Positions 31,838 to 38,833 of a stretch of DNA of 64,000 bases are shown here, one piece after another. Below the pieces are notes generated by a model. The model saw nothing but the letters and a program-made list of their open reading frames with translations, was not told the origin of the DNA and searched no databases. This stretch comes from Williamsia limnetica (GTDB lineage Bacteria; Actinomycetota; Actinomycetes; Mycobacteriales; Mycobacteriaceae). How positions within the stretch are numbered: the stretch's first letter is position 1; every line of letters starts with the position of its first letter. The stretch is from positions 62,001-126,000 of the forward strand of contig NZ_QJSP01000003.1 of NCBI RefSeq assembly GCF_003217475.1, in the 5' to 3' direction. The position numbers and the translations under genes are program-made.

Positions 31838-32413
31838 ATGAGTGTCAAAGATGTCAGCGCGACCAAGCAGCGGATCATCGATGCGGCCCGCACGGAGTTC
31901 GCTGATCACGGCCTTGCCGGGGCACGTATCGACCGAATCGCCACCACCGCCAGAGCCAGCAAAGAGCGGCTGTACGCGTACTACGGCGACAAGGAGTCAC
32001 TGTTCCACGCGATCCTCGATGAAGACTTCGGCCGTTTCCTCGACTCCGTCCCTTTCGACTCGGACGACCTGCCGGGGTATGCGGTCGCGGTGTTCGACGA
32101 TCTCCGCCGCACACCGCACATACAGCGGCTGATGCTGTGGGGCCAGCTACAGGGCCAGTCCGCTCGCGCACAGCGGCTGGCAAATGCGAATCCGCGCTGG
32201 GATGTCCGCCTCGAAGCAATCCGGCGCGCCCAGTCCGCTCAGATCATCGGGCCCACGTGGGACCCCACCGACGTACTGACGGTGATCTTCGGGATCGTCT
32301 CCAGTTGGGTGATCACGCCCGGGTCCGATGGGAACATCGACATTGCCCCCGAAGAGTTGGAGCGCAGGCGCGAGATCGTCCGGGACGCCGTTCGCGCGAT
32401 TTTTCAGGGCTGA
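31838..32413 (+). CDS. TetR family regulator of the divergent efflux pump
   Basis: A 191-residue TetR protein. The HTH is at about residues 8-55, with RIDRIATTARASKERLYAYYGDKESLF as recognition region, and the C-terminal domain resembles TetR_C groups seen next to DHA2 pumps. The ATG at 31838 lies 7 nt after a -10 box, so the mRNA is probably leaderless. It should bind the perfect palindrome at 31803-31822 and be released by a pump substrate. Confidence 0.9.
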   Translation: MSVKDVSATKQRIIDAARTEFADHGLAGARIDRIATTARASKERLYAYYGDKESLFHAILDEDFGRFLDSVPFDSDDLPGYAVAVFDDLRRTPHIQRLMLWGQLQGQSARAQRLANANPRWDVRLEAIRRAQSAQIIGPTWDPTDVLTVIFGIVSSWVITPGSDGNIDIAPEELERRREIVRDAVRAIFQG

Positions 32414-32438
32414 ATCGCCATATCGAGGTGGAAATACG

Positions 32439-32562
32439 AGTTTTCCGCCCAGACAGTCTCCGCCCAGACAGTTTTCCGCCCTGAGAGTTTTTCGCCCTGA
32501 CAGTTTCCGCACTGACAGTTTCCGCACTGACAGTTTTCCGCTTCAACAGTTTTCACCGAAGC
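32439..32562. repeat. About eight degenerate 15-16 bp tandem repeats
   Basis: Units begin at 32439, 32455, 32470, 32486, 32502, 32517, 32532 and 32548 with consensus AGTTTTCCGCCCTGAC. Units 5 and 6 are identical, others differ by one to four bases, and the last is weakest. Length alternates between 15 and 16 bp because of T-run changes, so the array is not coding in a single frame. It fills the gap between the TetR stop and the amidase start. Confidence 0.92.
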
Positions 32563-32599
32563 AATCGCACGGAAACGTCGCCGCGAGCATCATCAACAG

Positions 32600-33475
32600 A
32601 TGAGCGCACAGGAAGCCGGCGGGGCAAACGAGGGGCGCACATCCGTGCGGGCCGCCATCGTCCAGACCAATTGGACCGGCGATCGCGAATCCATGGTCGC
32701 CGCCCACATCGATCATGCCCGTGAGGCCGCGGCCCAGGGTGCACAGATCATCGGCTTCCAAGAAGTGTTCAACGCCCCCTACTTCTGCCAGGTGCAGGAC
32801 TCGAGATACTACGAGTTCGCCGAGTCCATCCCCGGCCCGACCATCGACACGTTCTGCACACTTGCCAGAGAACTGGCGATGGTGATGGTGGTTCCCATCT
32901 ACGAACGCGAGCAGGACGGAGTCCTTTACAACACCGCGGCGGTGATCGATGCCGACGGCGCACTTCTGGGCAAGTACCGCAAACATCACATCCCCCAGGT
33001 CAAGGGATTCTGGGAGAAGTTCTACTTCAAACCCGGCAATCTCGGTTGGCCCGTCTTCGACACCGCCGTCGGGAAGGTCGGGGTGTACATCTGCTACGAC
33101 CGCCACTTCCCTGAAGGATGGCGGGCCCTGGGGTTGGCAGGTGCGCAAATAGTCTTCAATCCCTCTGCCACCAGCCGAGGCCTGTCGAGCTATCTGTGGA
33201 AGCTGGAACAGCCCGCGGCCGCCGTCGCCAATGAGTATTTCGTCGCGGCGATCAACAGGGTGGGCATCGAATCCGAGTACGGCGACGACGACTTCTACGG
33301 AACAAGTTATTTCGTCGACCCAGAGGGGAAGTTCGTCGGCGACGTCGCCTCTGACCAGGATCCGGAGTTGGTTGTCCGCGACCTCGACCTGAGTCTGATC
33401 AGAACTGTGCGTGACCGCTGGGCGTTCTATCGAGATCGCCGACCTGACGCGTACGGAATCCTCACCGAACCTTGA
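32600..33475 (+). CDS. Nitrilase-superfamily amidohydrolase, probable N-carbamoyl-beta-alanine amidohydrolase
   Basis: A C-N hydrolase of 291 residues with the catalytic triad Glu55 (FQEVFNAPYF), Lys128 (KYRKHHIP) and Cys165 (YICYDRHFPEGWR). The long insert VKGFWEKFYFKPG and the overall text are those of beta-ureidopropionase, which releases beta-alanine, CO2 and ammonia in the last step of reductive uracil breakdown. The next gene is a dihydropyrimidinase, 31 bp downstream, supporting this role. The promoter must lie in or after the tandem repeats at 32439-32562. N-carbamoyl D-amino acid hydrolysis is an alternative. Confidence 0.9.
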   Translation: MSAQEAGGANEGRTSVRAAIVQTNWTGDRESMVAAHIDHAREAAAQGAQIIGFQEVFNAPYFCQVQDSRYYEFAESIPGPTIDTFCTLARELAMVMVVPIYEREQDGVLYNTAAVIDADGALLGKYRKHHIPQVKGFWEKFYFKPGNLGWPVFDTAVGKVGVYICYDRHFPEGWRALGLAGAQIVFNPSATSRGLSSYLWKLEQPAAAVANEYFVAAINRVGIESEYGDDDFYGTSYFVDPEGKFVGDVASDQDPELVVRDLDLSLIRTVRDRWAFYRDRRPDAYGILTEP

Positions 33476-33506
33476 GCACGACCACCGCATACACCGAGGA
33501 GTAGCT

Positions 33507-34928
33507 GTGTCGACCACATTCATCCATGGCGGCACCGTCGTGTCGCCCACCGGTAGCCAACTGCTCGACGTCCTGGTCGACGACGGCACCATCGTGGCTG
33601 TGCTGCAACCTGGTTCGACGGCACTGGCCACCGATCTGGCCGGGTCTGCCGACATCGCGATCGACGCCACCGGCAAATACGTGATACCCGGCGGAGTGGA
33701 CGGCCACACCCATATGGAGATGCCCTTCGGCGGCACCTTCGCCTCGGACACCTTCGAAACCGGCACCCGGGCCGCTGCCTGGGGCGGCACCACCACCATC
33801 GTGGACTTCGCGGTGCAGAATCCGGGCATGCGCATCCAGGACACCGTCGCGGCCTGGCACGACAAGGCTGCGGGCAACTGCGCCATCGACTACGGATTCC
33901 ACCAGATAATCGGTGGCGTCGACGCCGAATCGCTCAAGGGGATGGCCGAACTCGTCGACGAGGGCATCACGAGCTTCAAGCTGTTCATGGCCTACCCTGG
34001 CGTCTTCTACTCCGACGACGGTCAGATCGTGCGGGCCATGCAGGAGGCCGCGGGACTCGGCGCGCTGCTGATGATGCACGCCGAGAACGGCATAGCGATC
34101 GACGTGCTGGTGGAGCAGGCACTCGCGCGCGGCGACACGGCGCCCTACTTTCACGGGACATCTCGGGCATGGCAACTGGAGGAAGAGGCCACCCATCGCG
34201 CGATCATGCTCGCCCAGCTGACCGGCGCCCCGCTCTACATCGTTCACGTCTCGGCGAAGCAGGCCCTCGCCCAGATCGCGGAAGCACGGGGTGAAGGACA
34301 GAACGTCTTCGGGGAGACGTGCCCCCAATATCTCTATCTCTCACTCGAAGAGCAGCTGGGAGCACCGGGTTTCGAGGGCGCCAAGTGGGTGTGTTCCACC
34401 CCGCTGCGGTCCCGCGAAGAAGGCCACCAGGACGAACTCTGGCGCTATATCCGGACCGGCGATGTCGCGACCGTCGCCACCGACCACTGCCCGTTCTGTA
34501 TGAAGGGTCAAAAAGACTTGGGCGTCGACAATTTCGCAAACATCCCGAACGGGATCGGGTCGGTGGAACATCGCATGGACCTGATGTTCCAGGGCGTGAA
34601 GGACGGCCGAATCTCACTGGAACGCTGGGTTGATGTCTGCGCGACGACGCCGGCCAAGATGTTCGGGATGTACCCCCGCAAAGGCATCATCTCACCGGGT
34701 GCCGATGCCGACATCGTGATATATGATCCCAACGGACACACCAGCATCGGGCTCGAGAAGACCCATCACATGAACATGGACTACTCGGCCTATGAGGGTT
34801 ACGAGATCGAGGGTCACGTCGACACAGTGCTCTCGAAAGGCTCCGTGATCATCGATCGGAACGAGTACCTGGGAACCAAGGGACACGGCAGCTTCGTCAA
34901 ACGCGGATTGTCCCAAAACCTCATCTGA
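33507..34928 (+). CDS. hydA: Dihydropyrimidinase/hydantoinase
   Basis: A zinc amidohydrolase of 473 residues that opens the ring of dihydrouracil, dihydrothymine or hydantoins. Metal ligands visible are His67 and His69 (DGHTHMEMPFGG), carboxylated Lys158 (ITSFKLFMAYPG), His191 (MMHAENG), His247 (IVHVSA) and Asp326 (VATDHCPF). Length is normal. The GTG at 33507 has a GAGGAG site. It sits between the ureidopropionase-type amidase and the LLM enzyme, and the three genes form an operon with gaps of 31 and 44 bp. Confidence 0.93.
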   Translation: MSTTFIHGGTVVSPTGSQLLDVLVDDGTIVAVLQPGSTALATDLAGSADIAIDATGKYVIPGGVDGHTHMEMPFGGTFASDTFETGTRAAAWGGTTTIVDFAVQNPGMRIQDTVAAWHDKAAGNCAIDYGFHQIIGGVDAESLKGMAELVDEGITSFKLFMAYPGVFYSDDGQIVRAMQEAAGLGALLMMHAENGIAIDVLVEQALARGDTAPYFHGTSRAWQLEEEATHRAIMLAQLTGAPLYIVHVSAKQALAQIAEARGEGQNVFGETCPQYLYLSLEEQLGAPGFEGAKWVCSTPLRSREEGHQDELWRYIRTGDVATVATDHCPFCMKGQKDLGVDNFANIPNGIGSVEHRMDLMFQGVKDGRISLERWVDVCATTPAKMFGMYPRKGIISPGADADIVIYDPNGHTSIGLEKTHHMNMDYSAYEGYEIEGHVDTVLSKGSVIIDRNEYLGTKGHGSFVKRGLSQNLI

Positions 34929-34972
34929 AGGCGCGACCTCACCCGATTCACCGACCGGACCCCGGAGAAACC

Positions 34973-36061
34973 ATGGATATCGGCGTAGTACTGCAGTGTG
35001 ATCCACCGGCCCTACGACTCGTCGACCTCGCCGTCCGCGCAGAGGCCCTCGGCTTCTCGCATGTGTGGACCTTCGACTCGCATCTACTCTGGCAAGAACC
35101 GTTCGTGATCCACTCGGCCATCCTCGGGGCGACCAGAAAGGTCACGGTAGGGCCGATGGTCACCAACCCGGCCAATCGCGATTGGACCGTCATCGCAAGC
35201 ACTTTCGCTACCCTGAACGACCTGTACGGCAACCGCAGCATCTGCGGCATCGGACGCGGAGACTCCGCAGTACGGACCCTCAACGGCAAACCGGCGACCC
35301 TGGCAACGCTGCGCGAGGCCATCCATGTCATCCGGGAACTGGCCAATTCTCGTTACGCGGACTACGGCGGTCGCAGGCTCCGATTCCCGTGGAGCCACGG
35401 GTCCGAACTCGAACTGTGGGTGGCCGCGTACGGGCCCAAGGCCCTCGAACTGACCGGCCAGGTCGCCGATGGCTACATCTTGCAGCTCGGCGACCCCGAC
35501 ATCGCGGCATGGACCATCGGGCGGGTCCGCGAGGCTGCCGAGGCCTCCGGCAGGGATCCCATGGCGATCAAGTTCTGTGTTGCCGCACCGGCATACGTGA
35601 CCAAGGACAACAGCCCCGAGTCGATGGCGCTGGCTCGGGATCAGTGTCGCTGGTTCGGCGGGATGGTGGGCAACCACGTCGCCGACCTGGTGAAGCGTTA
35701 CGGTACGGAGGGCGAGGTACCCGCCGCGCTGACCGACTATGTCGTCGGCAGGGCAGGATACGACTACAACGACCACGGAAAGGTCGGGACGTCGCACACC
35801 GACTATGTTCCCGACGAGATCGTCGACCGGTTCTGCATCCTCGGCACCCCTGCCGACCACCTCGCCAAACTCGAAGTGCTCCGGCAGATCGGTGTCGATC
35901 AATTCGCGGTGTATCTCCAGCACAATGACAAACGCGCGACCTTGGAATCATACGGGGAGAACATCATTCCAGCACTGCACCCACCCGTGCAGGCGATCGA
36001 GGACATCACCTCGACGCACCTTCAGTCGGAGGCGGCGATCAGCAACCCTCACTCTCGATGA
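34973..36061 (+). CDS. LLM-class flavin/F420-dependent oxidoreductase (TIGR03842-like)
   Basis: A luciferase-like TIM-barrel oxidoreductase of 362 residues, resembling the TIGR03842 group of F420-dependent enzymes. Visible blocks are WTFDSHLLWQEPF, VGPMVTNPANRDWTV, GIGRGDSAVRTLNG, and VADGYILQLGDPD. It is the third gene of the pyrimidine-type operon, where no classical dihydropyrimidine dehydrogenase is present, so it may carry out the redox step on the pyrimidine or hydantoin substrate; this is inference. Its 3' end overlaps the convergent oxygenase gene by 23 bp. Confidence 0.85.
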   Translation: MDIGVVLQCDPPALRLVDLAVRAEALGFSHVWTFDSHLLWQEPFVIHSAILGATRKVTVGPMVTNPANRDWTVIASTFATLNDLYGNRSICGIGRGDSAVRTLNGKPATLATLREAIHVIRELANSRYADYGGRRLRFPWSHGSELELWVAAYGPKALELTGQVADGYILQLGDPDIAAWTIGRVREAAEASGRDPMAIKFCVAAPAYVTKDNSPESMALARDQCRWFGGMVGNHVADLVKRYGTEGEVPAALTDYVVGRAGYDYNDHGKVGTSHTDYVPDEIVDRFCILGTPADHLAKLEVLRQIGVDQFAVYLQHNDKRATLESYGENIIPALHPPVQAIEDITSTHLQSEAAISNPHSR

Positions 36062-37046
36062 TCGGGGAACCCTCCAGCCGCGCGAAGCGCGAGACCGCCA
36101 GATTGCACAGACCCTGCAGTCGGCAGAGCCAGCGGTCGGTACCGTCCCATCTCGCGGCGAAGGAACTGCGGCCGTGGATGGCTCGGCTGTTGTCGATGAT
36201 GAACAGGTCGCCGGGACCGAGCACGACCTTGCTGCGGTGGGTCGCCCACACGCCCTTGACCGCGGCCAGCGCAGCGGCGTGTTGTGGACTGTCGGTCGAC
36301 ATGAGATCTTCGTCGTAGGTGATGACAGGGTCGTTCCACGAGCCGCTGAGCACCGGGATGGGTCCGCGGACCTCGTCCGGCACACCGCCGTCGACGAACG
36401 AGCCGTCGACGCGTGTGTGGAAGACGGGATCACGTAGCAGTCGAGCGGTCTCAGCGGGCAGCTGCCGTTGCAGCTCGCGGGCCGACAGCAGGTACGTCGC
36501 GGCATTTCGGTCGCCGCGTAGACAACCGAGTGCGATGAAATCCGGACGCGACACCATGTTGTGGCACTGCTCGGTATGGCTCTCAAGGTCGACCGCGCTG
36601 CCGGTGGAGGTCTGTCGGCGCTGGTGGCTGCGGATCGGCACCAGGGTCTGGACGAGCTCTCCGCGACATTCCGGCCGGTATCCCACCAGATGCACGATGC
36701 TCGACAACAGCACCGCCGACTGTTTCGCCACGTCCGTATGGCGCGTCGGGGCGTCGACCGGCGAGTCCGGCGTCGACGAGATCGCACCGACCTCCAGGCC
36801 GCTGAGCATCAGACCGCCATCGCCGTCGACCAGGAAATCGAGCAGCAACTCGCGAACGGCTGCCGGCAGCAGCGCCGCCGCGAGTCTGGCCTGCCTGGCG
36901 AAGGCTTGCGGATCGTCCAGGGAGTCGGCTTGGACATTCTGCGCGATCATGCCGATGACCTGGCGGTATTCATCGACGGGGACATGTTTGACGGTTGGCC
37001 AGGACGCCCCTGGGTTCCATCCTGGATTCGTGTGTGCACTCATCAT
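36039..37046 (-). CDS. TauD/AsnO-like Fe(II)/2-oxoglutarate amino acid oxygenase
   Basis: A clavaminate synthase/asparagine oxygenase-type dioxygenase of 335 residues. The first iron ligands are His157 and Glu159 in LESHTEQCHN; using Glu instead of Asp is characteristic of the AsnO/VioC subgroup that beta-hydroxylates free L-Asn or L-Arg. The distal ligands are in NSRAIHGRSSFAARWDG with a later WLCRL arginine. The ATG at 37046 has GGAGGG 7 nt upstream. No peptide synthetase is nearby, so the product is not obviously part of a non-ribosomal peptide. It is a single gene, convergent with the LLM gene. Confidence 0.82.
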   Translation of the reverse strand: MMSAHTNPGWNPGASWPTVKHVPVDEYRQVIGMIAQNVQADSLDDPQAFARQARLAAALLPAAVRELLLDFLVDGDGGLMLSGLEVGAISSTPDSPVDAPTRHTDVAKQSAVLLSSIVHLVGYRPECRGELVQTLVPIRSHQRRQTSTGSAVDLESHTEQCHNMVSRPDFIALGCLRGDRNAATYLLSARELQRQLPAETARLLRDPVFHTRVDGSFVDGGVPDEVRGPIPVLSGSWNDPVITYDEDLMSTDSPQHAAALAAVKGVWATHRSKVVLGPGDLFIIDNSRAIHGRSSFAARWDGTDRWLCRLQGLCNLAVSRFARLEGSPIIESEGC

Positions 37047-37226
37047 GAGATTGCCCTCCGATCCGTAGGTCGACGCATTACCAACAGCGTAATGCGCAAC
37101 ACCGGTTCGCACATCGCAACAAATGCGGCGAATTGGTCACCGCGATGAGTTCATGTCGCCGTCGGGGTCTACCTTTCGACCGCCACCGAACCATCGAGCG
37201 CACGGCACCAACCCGAGGAGCCCACC

Positions 37227-37682
37227 ATGACCGAGATCATCCCGTCACTCTGGTTCAACCAGAACATCGAGGAGGCGATGAAGTTCTACACCGAGACATT
37301 CCCCGATTCGTCGATAGACAACATCACCGAGAATGACGGAAAGGTCTTCGCTGCGGAGTTCACCGTCTCGGGCCAGAAGTTCCACGGCATCAACGCGGGC
37401 CCGGAGTTCACGTTCAACGAGGCCGTGTCGTTCATCGTCACCTGCGCGTCGCAAGACGAGGTCGACCACTACTGGAACACCCTCTCCGCCGGCGGCTCGG
37501 AATCACGCTGCGGTTGGCTCAAGGACCAGTTCGGATTGAGTTGGCAGGTCGTCCCCACCAGACTCTATGAACTGGCGTCCGATCCCAACCCTGCCCGGGC
37601 CAAGGGTGCCATCGACGCCATGATGACAATGGCCAAGCTGAGCATCGCCGACCTCGAGGCCGGCGCCGACGCCGCAGGCTGA
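37227..37682 (+). CDS. VOC family (PhnB/3-demethylubiquinone-type) protein
   Basis: A 151-residue glyoxalase-fold protein of the PhnB-like group. Typical features are PSLWFNQNIEEAMKFYTETF at the start, SFIVTCASQDEVDHYWNTLS in the middle and CGWLKDQFGLSWQVVP near the end. The methyltransferase name attached to this family is misleading, and its function is unknown. It is followed by a strong inverted repeat shared with soxR. Confidence 0.85.
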   Translation: MTEIIPSLWFNQNIEEAMKFYTETFPDSSIDNITENDGKVFAAEFTVSGQKFHGINAGPEFTFNEAVSFIVTCASQDEVDHYWNTLSAGGSESRCGWLKDQFGLSWQVVPTRLYELASDPNPARAKGAIDAMMTMAKLSIADLEAGADAAG

Positions 37683-37691
37683 GTTATCACG

Positions 37692-37759
37692 CAAACCCAG
37701 GTATCCCAGGCACAACCAGCTGCTGCAACACGTGGTTTTGCCTGGGATACCTGGGTTTG
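37692..37759. terminator. Bidirectional long-stem terminator
   Basis: A perfect 21-bp inverted repeat has arms 37692-37712 and 37739-37759, each containing CCCAGGTATCCCAGG or its complement. The match continues for about six more bases into the loop with one mismatch. It lies between the convergent VOC and soxR genes and has no T-run. Confidence 0.8.
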
Positions 37760-37769
37760 TGCCGCTGCG

Positions 37770-38246
37770 CTACTCCGCCGCCTCGAGTTTGCGCTCGCAG
37801 GTGTCGGTGATGAGGCGGTTCGAACCCAACCCCTGCTGGGCATAGGCATCGTCCGGGTTCAGCAGGTGACACGCCTTCATCGACAGGCAACCACAACCGA
37901 CGCAGGAGTCCATGAGGTCGCGCATGCGTTGCAACAGCGCGATCCGCTCGTCGAGGTCATCCACCCAGCGCTGTGACGCCTTGTGCCACATGGACTTCGT
38001 CGGCGACTCGTGCTCACCGAGCGCCTCCAGGACCGACCCGATGGTGGCCAGCGGGATTCCCGCGGCCTGGGACGCCCTGATGAAGGCCACGCGCCGGAGC
38101 ATGGCCCGGTGGTACCGCCGCTGATTCCCTGTCGTTCGCCGACTGAAGATCAGGCCACGGTCCTCGTAGTAACGCACGGCAGAGGGAGCCACCCCTGCAC
38201 GGATCGCCAGCTCCCCGACCGTCAACTCCAACTTCTTCAGACCCAT
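37770..38246 (-). CDS. soxR: Redox-sensitive MerR-family activator SoxR
   Basis: A MerR-family iron-sulfur regulator of 158 residues. The winged HTH is at about 8-75 (VGELAIRAGVAPSAVRYYEDRGLI). The 2Fe-2S ligands Cys115, Cys118, Cys120 and Cys126 have the SoxR spacing CxxCxCx5C. In actinobacteria SoxR usually responds directly to redox-active compounds and switches on efflux or reductase genes rather than soxS. A canonical target promoter lies directly upstream, facing the flavin reductase operon. A GTG two codons earlier (38252) is a possible alternative start. Confidence 0.95.
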   Translation of the reverse strand: MGLKKLELTVGELAIRAGVAPSAVRYYEDRGLIFSRRTTGNQRRYHRAMLRRVAFIRASQAAGIPLATIGSVLEALGEHESPTKSMWHKASQRWVDDLDERIALLQRMRDLMDSCVGCGCLSMKACHLLNPDDAYAQQGLGSNRLITDTCERKLEAAE

Positions 38247-38259
38247 GCGCACATGGTAC

Positions 38260-38290
38260 TTGACTTCAAGTTCACTTGAACTTGAATACT
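38260..38290 (+). promoter_or_regulatory. SoxR-controlled promoter
   Basis: A TTGACT -35 (38260-38265) and an AATACT -10 (38285-38290) are separated by 19 bp, the overlong spacer typical of MerR/SoxR activation. The spacer holds the palindrome TTCAAGTTCACTTGAA (38265-38280), close to the E. coli sox box. The -10 ends 8 nt before the ATG at 38299. Confidence 0.88.
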
Positions 38291-38298
38291 CAGGAACC

Positions 38299-38832
38299 AT
38301 GAAACCGACCCCACTGAATTTCGTATCGATCATCGCAAGTGTGCGCACCGGCAGGATCGGACCCGACATCGCACGCTGGTTCCTCGAACAAATAGATGCC
38401 GGTGGCCCGGAGTTCGAAGTCATCGACCTCGCCGAACCCACCGGAGCAGGCACCACCCGAATGCTCGAACACGCTGATGGATTCGTCATCGTCACCCCGG
38501 AGTACAACCACTCCTACCCCGGCGAGCTGAAGATACTGATCGACGCTCATCGCAGCGAATGGAAGCACAAGCCGGTCATGTTCGTTTCCTACGGTGGCAT
38601 GTCCGGCGGCCTACGCGCGGTCGAGCATCTCCGCACGGTGTTCGCAGAGCTCTACGCGGTGGGGACCCGCAACGGTGTTGTGATTCACGCACCATGGAGT
38701 CACGTCGACGACGGGATCCTCACCCTTGACGACACCGCTGCCGCCTCAGCCCGGCAGGCAATGGATGAATTGATCTGGTGGGCAGAGTTGTTGAAGCCTG
38801 AGCGCCCCGCCCGCGCCCGTGGGGTGGCGTGA
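38299..38832 (+). CDS. NADPH-dependent FMN reductase family protein
   Basis: A flavodoxin-fold reductase of 177 residues. The N-terminal SIIASVRTGRIGPDIARW binds the FMN phosphate, and the block VIVTPEYNHSYPGELKILID is the family signature. Members reduce quinones, azo compounds or flavins with NAD(P)H. The gene is the first of a SoxR-controlled operon, which suggests it detoxifies redox-cycling compounds. The efflux gene starts one base after its stop. Confidence 0.9.
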   Translation: MKPTPLNFVSIIASVRTGRIGPDIARWFLEQIDAGGPEFEVIDLAEPTGAGTTRMLEHADGFVIVTPEYNHSYPGELKILIDAHRSEWKHKPVMFVSYGGMSGGLRAVEHLRTVFAELYAVGTRNGVVIHAPWSHVDDGILTLDDTAAASARQAMDELIWWAELLKPERPARARGVA

Positions 38833-38833
38833 G

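Noticed and set aside
32439-32562. CRISPR-like array
   Set aside because: The units are contiguous 15-16 bp repeats without unique spacers and no cas genes are near, so it is a simple tandem repeat.
37227-37682. 3-demethylubiquinone methyltransferase
   Set aside because: The name is carried by this VOC subgroup in databases, but there is no SAM-binding fold; it is a PhnB-like glyoxalase-fold protein.
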